DNA of 7,364 bases from Pseudomonadota bacterium (GTDB lineage: Bacteria; Pseudomonadota; Gammaproteobacteria; Burkholderiales; Ferrovaceae). Each line of letters opens with the position of its first letter. The stretch's first letter is position 1. This document shows positions 5,753-7,364 of this stretch, piece by piece. The notes under the pieces were generated by a model. That model saw only the letters and a program-made list of their open reading frames with translations, did not search any database and was not told the origin of the DNA. Both the position numbers and the translations under genes were made by a program. The stretch is from positions 1 through 7,364 of the forward strand of contig JAJZEL010000149.1 in assembly GCA_021828575.1 (NCBI GenBank). Reading direction: 5' to 3'.

Positions 5753-7014
5753 TCGTCGTTCCGTGAAGAGGACTGGCGAACCCCGAGTTGTTTGAGTTTG
5801 CGGTACAGGTGCGTGCGTTCCAGACCTGCCCGCTCTGCCACGCGCGACATGTTTCCGGACTCCTTGCGAATGTGGTGTTCCAGATAGGCTTTTTCAAACA
5901 GGTCGCGAGCTTCTCTCAATGGCAGGTCAAAAGGCACCTGGGCCATTTCAGGGCGAACTTCCATGTCAAACTCGTCACTGATGGAAAGAGCGTCCCTGGT
6001 GGTGATTTCCGTGGAAGAAGCGGTCATTGCCAGCGTTCGTACGGCGTTGGCAAGGGATACGATGTTTCCGGGCCACTGAAAGCCCCTCAACACATTCAGT
6101 GCCCCCGTACTGAATATCCGGACGGGCACCTCACCTGCTTCAGTCATGCGGGTGAGCAAAGTGGTGGCCAACTCGGGAATGTCTTCCGGGTGTTCACGCA
6201 GCGGAGGAACCGTAAGCGTGAGCGCTGAAAGGCGAGACAGGAGTTCGGCATCCATATGGCCCGACTGGTATAACTGGGCCACCGATTTCGTGCTGGCACA
6301 CACCAGTCGTATCTGATGCTTTTCGAGCTTGCCCAGCAATTGCAGGAGGCCTTTCTGCTCGGCTCGGGTCAGGGGTTCCACATCAGGAATGAAAATCACC
6401 CCCCCTTGGCATTCGTTCAGGGGCTCAAAGGGATTGTCCACCAGCCAGTCACTGGTTTCCGGGGCAAACCACGGAGTATTGGGACGATGAATATGTCGTG
6501 CCACGAGCTCGACTCCGCACCCGGCCTCACCTGTGAGAAGAAGAGGGGCCTTGTGCTGTGCCAGCTGGTCCAGCTTGCGACGCAGGTCGGCAATCAGCGT
6601 CCCACGGCCCAGCTGCAACACGGTCAGTTCAGGACGGAAACCAGCCCCCCCCTGCTTGAGGGCACGCTCCACCGTAGCCAGCAGCTTGGGAAGCGCTATG
6701 GGTTTTTCCAGGAAATCAAACGCGCCGATCCGGGTCGCTTCTACGGCGGTTTCCACGGTCGCATGACCAGACATCATCACCACAGGCATGTTGAGCTGAC
6801 CTGCGGCGCCCCATTCCTTGAGAAGGGTGATCCCATCCATCTGCGGCATCCAGATGTCCAGCAGTACCAGGTCAGGGCGGATTTCCTGCCGAAGCTGACG
6901 GGCCTCCATCGCGTTCGCTGCCACTCTGACGTTGTAACCCTCATCGTTCAGAATCTCGTACAGCAGTTCGCGAATACCAACTTCGTCATCCACCACCAGA
7001 ACGTAATTTCCCAT
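5749..7014 (-). CDS. ntrX: NtrX-like response regulator with degenerate AAA+ domain
   Basis: A 421-residue regulator in three parts. The receiver domain (about 1-120) has all phosphorylation residues: D9, D10, phospho-acceptor D53 in LLDIWMP, S82 and K104. The central AAA+ domain (about 130-345) is clearly derived from sigma-54 activators, since PPLREHPEDIPEL (270-282) and FQWPGNIVSL (312-321) remain. However, the Walker A loop reads GEAGCGVE (162-169) with Val for the essential Lys, the Walker B region reads GGVIFIPDVE (204-213) instead of a DE pair, and the segment between them is about 35 residues shorter than usual, so GAFTGA is absent. The C-terminal Fis-type helix-turn-helix (about 388-412, NMSRVAERAGLERTHLYRKLKQLGV) is intact. 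It should bind DNA under phosphorylation control without driving sigma-54 opening. The start at 7014 (TAATG with the kinase stop) is preferred over ATG 7041, which would add nine odd residues. NtrX is the best-supported name. Confidence 0.88.
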   Translation of the reverse strand: MGNYVLVVDDEVGIRELLYEILNDEGYNVRVAANAMEARQLRQEIRPDLVLLDIWMPQMDGITLLKEWGAAGQLNMPVVMMSGHATVETAVEATRIGAFDFLEKPIALPKLLATVERALKQGGAGFRPELTVLQLGRGTLIADLRRKLDQLAQHKAPLLLTGEAGCGVELVARHIHRPNTPWFAPETSDWLVDNPFEPLNECQGGVIFIPDVEPLTRAEQKGLLQLLGKLEKHQIRLVCASTKSVAQLYQSGHMDAELLSRLSALTLTVPPLREHPEDIPELATTLLTRMTEAGEVPVRIFSTGALNVLRGFQWPGNIVSLANAVRTLAMTASSTEITTRDALSISDEFDMEVRPEMAQVPFDLPLREARDLFEKAYLEHHIRKESGNMSRVAERAGLERTHLYRKLKQLGVRQSSSRNDE

Positions 7015-7364
7015 TAAACGATTTCCGGCAGAGGCAACCAAACGTGCACCCTGGCCCCGCCTTTCTCCTGATTGGATACGCGTATCTTACCATGATGCTC
7101 TTCGACAATTTTCCGGACAATGGGAAGACCCAGTCCCGTTCCCTTGCTCTTCGTGGTGACATAGGGTTCAAACACCCGGCTGAGAAACTCGTCAGAAAAA
7201 CCCGGTCCGTTGTCGCACACATCAAGGACCACCCCTTCCTCGGAAGATCCCGTGCTGATGACCACCCTGGGTTCTGGTCGCTGTTGAAGGGCATCCAGGG
7301 CGTTTTGCACCAGATTATGGATCACCTGCCTCAGCCGAGTGGGATCGCCATCCAGTTTGGGCAA
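7014..7364 (-). CDS. ntrY: Sensor histidine kinase, C-terminal ATPase domain (NtrY-like), 5' end cut by window edge
   Basis: The last 116 residues of a histidine kinase; the frame enters from the right edge, whose first codon is an internal TTG, so the sensor, membrane and His-phosphotransfer parts lie outside. The HATPase_c domain is complete in its motifs: N box HNLVQNALDAL (16-26), G1 box DNGPGF (51-56), F box FEPYVTTK (65-72) and G2 box GTGLGLPIVRKIVEEHHG (75-92), followed by the usual last strand GGARVHVWLPL (102-112). All ATP- and Mg-binding residues look intact, so this should be an active kinase acting at the inner membrane on the adjacent regulator. Its TAA shares one base with the regulator's ATG (TAATG), indicating coupled synthesis. 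The NtrY name rests on the partner being NtrX-like and on the style of the G2 region; the defining N-terminal domains are not visible. Confidence 0.82.
   Translation of the reverse strand: MPKLDGDPTRLRQVIHNLVQNALDALQQRPEPRVVISTGSSEEGVVLDVCDNGPGFSDEFLSRVFEPYVTTKSKGTGLGLPIVRKIVEEHHGKIRVSNQEKGGARVHVWLPLPEIV

Noticed and set aside
7015..7041. Nine-residue N-terminal extension of the response regulator
   Set aside because: It lies entirely over the conserved end of the kinase gene; the TAATG start at 7014 places the receiver domain directly at the N-terminus as usual.

Overview
The window looks like a chromosomal piece of a Gram-negative proteobacterium, most probably a betaproteobacterium. The evidence is an NtrY/NtrX-type two-component pair, a WaaL/Wzy-type membrane protein, a heptosyltransferase-type GT9 enzyme and moderately high GC with long antisense open frames. 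The taxonomic call is an inference from protein style only. I see no tRNA, rRNA, CRISPR array, transposase or attachment site.

Layout, read in the direction of transcription. From the right edge leftwards on the minus strand comes the C-terminal ATPase domain of a sensor kinase (7364-7014, cut by the window), an NtrX-like response regulator (7014-5749) and a GT4-like glycosyltransferase (5752-4445). Their junctions are TAATG and GTGA overlaps, so this is a translationally coupled operon. A single plus-strand gene for an O-antigen ligase/polymerase-type protein (3195-4457) runs head-on into it, and the two coding regions share their last 13 bases. An 87-base divergent spacer (3108-3194) separates that gene from a second minus-strand operon. 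This operon holds a GH130-like beta-propeller protein interrupted by one in-frame TGA (3107-2142), a GT9 heptosyltransferase-like enzyme (2145-1048, ATGA overlap) and a GT39/ArnT-like membrane glycosyltransferase (1064-1, 17-base overlap, cut by the left edge). Coding density is essentially complete.

Taken together, the window is a cell-surface glycan (lipopolysaccharide core/O-antigen or related) assembly locus. Two cytoplasmic glycosyltransferases use nucleotide-activated sugars, and two polytopic membrane enzymes would act on lipid-linked sugars at the periplasmic face. A propeller protein of unknown precise role sits with them, and a two-component system is physically coupled to one of the transferases. 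The points most worth a second look are the in-frame TGA with a Shine-Dalgarno-like sequence and ATG directly after it, the response regulator whose sigma-54 ATPase domain has lost its key motifs, and the regulator-glycosyltransferase coupling.
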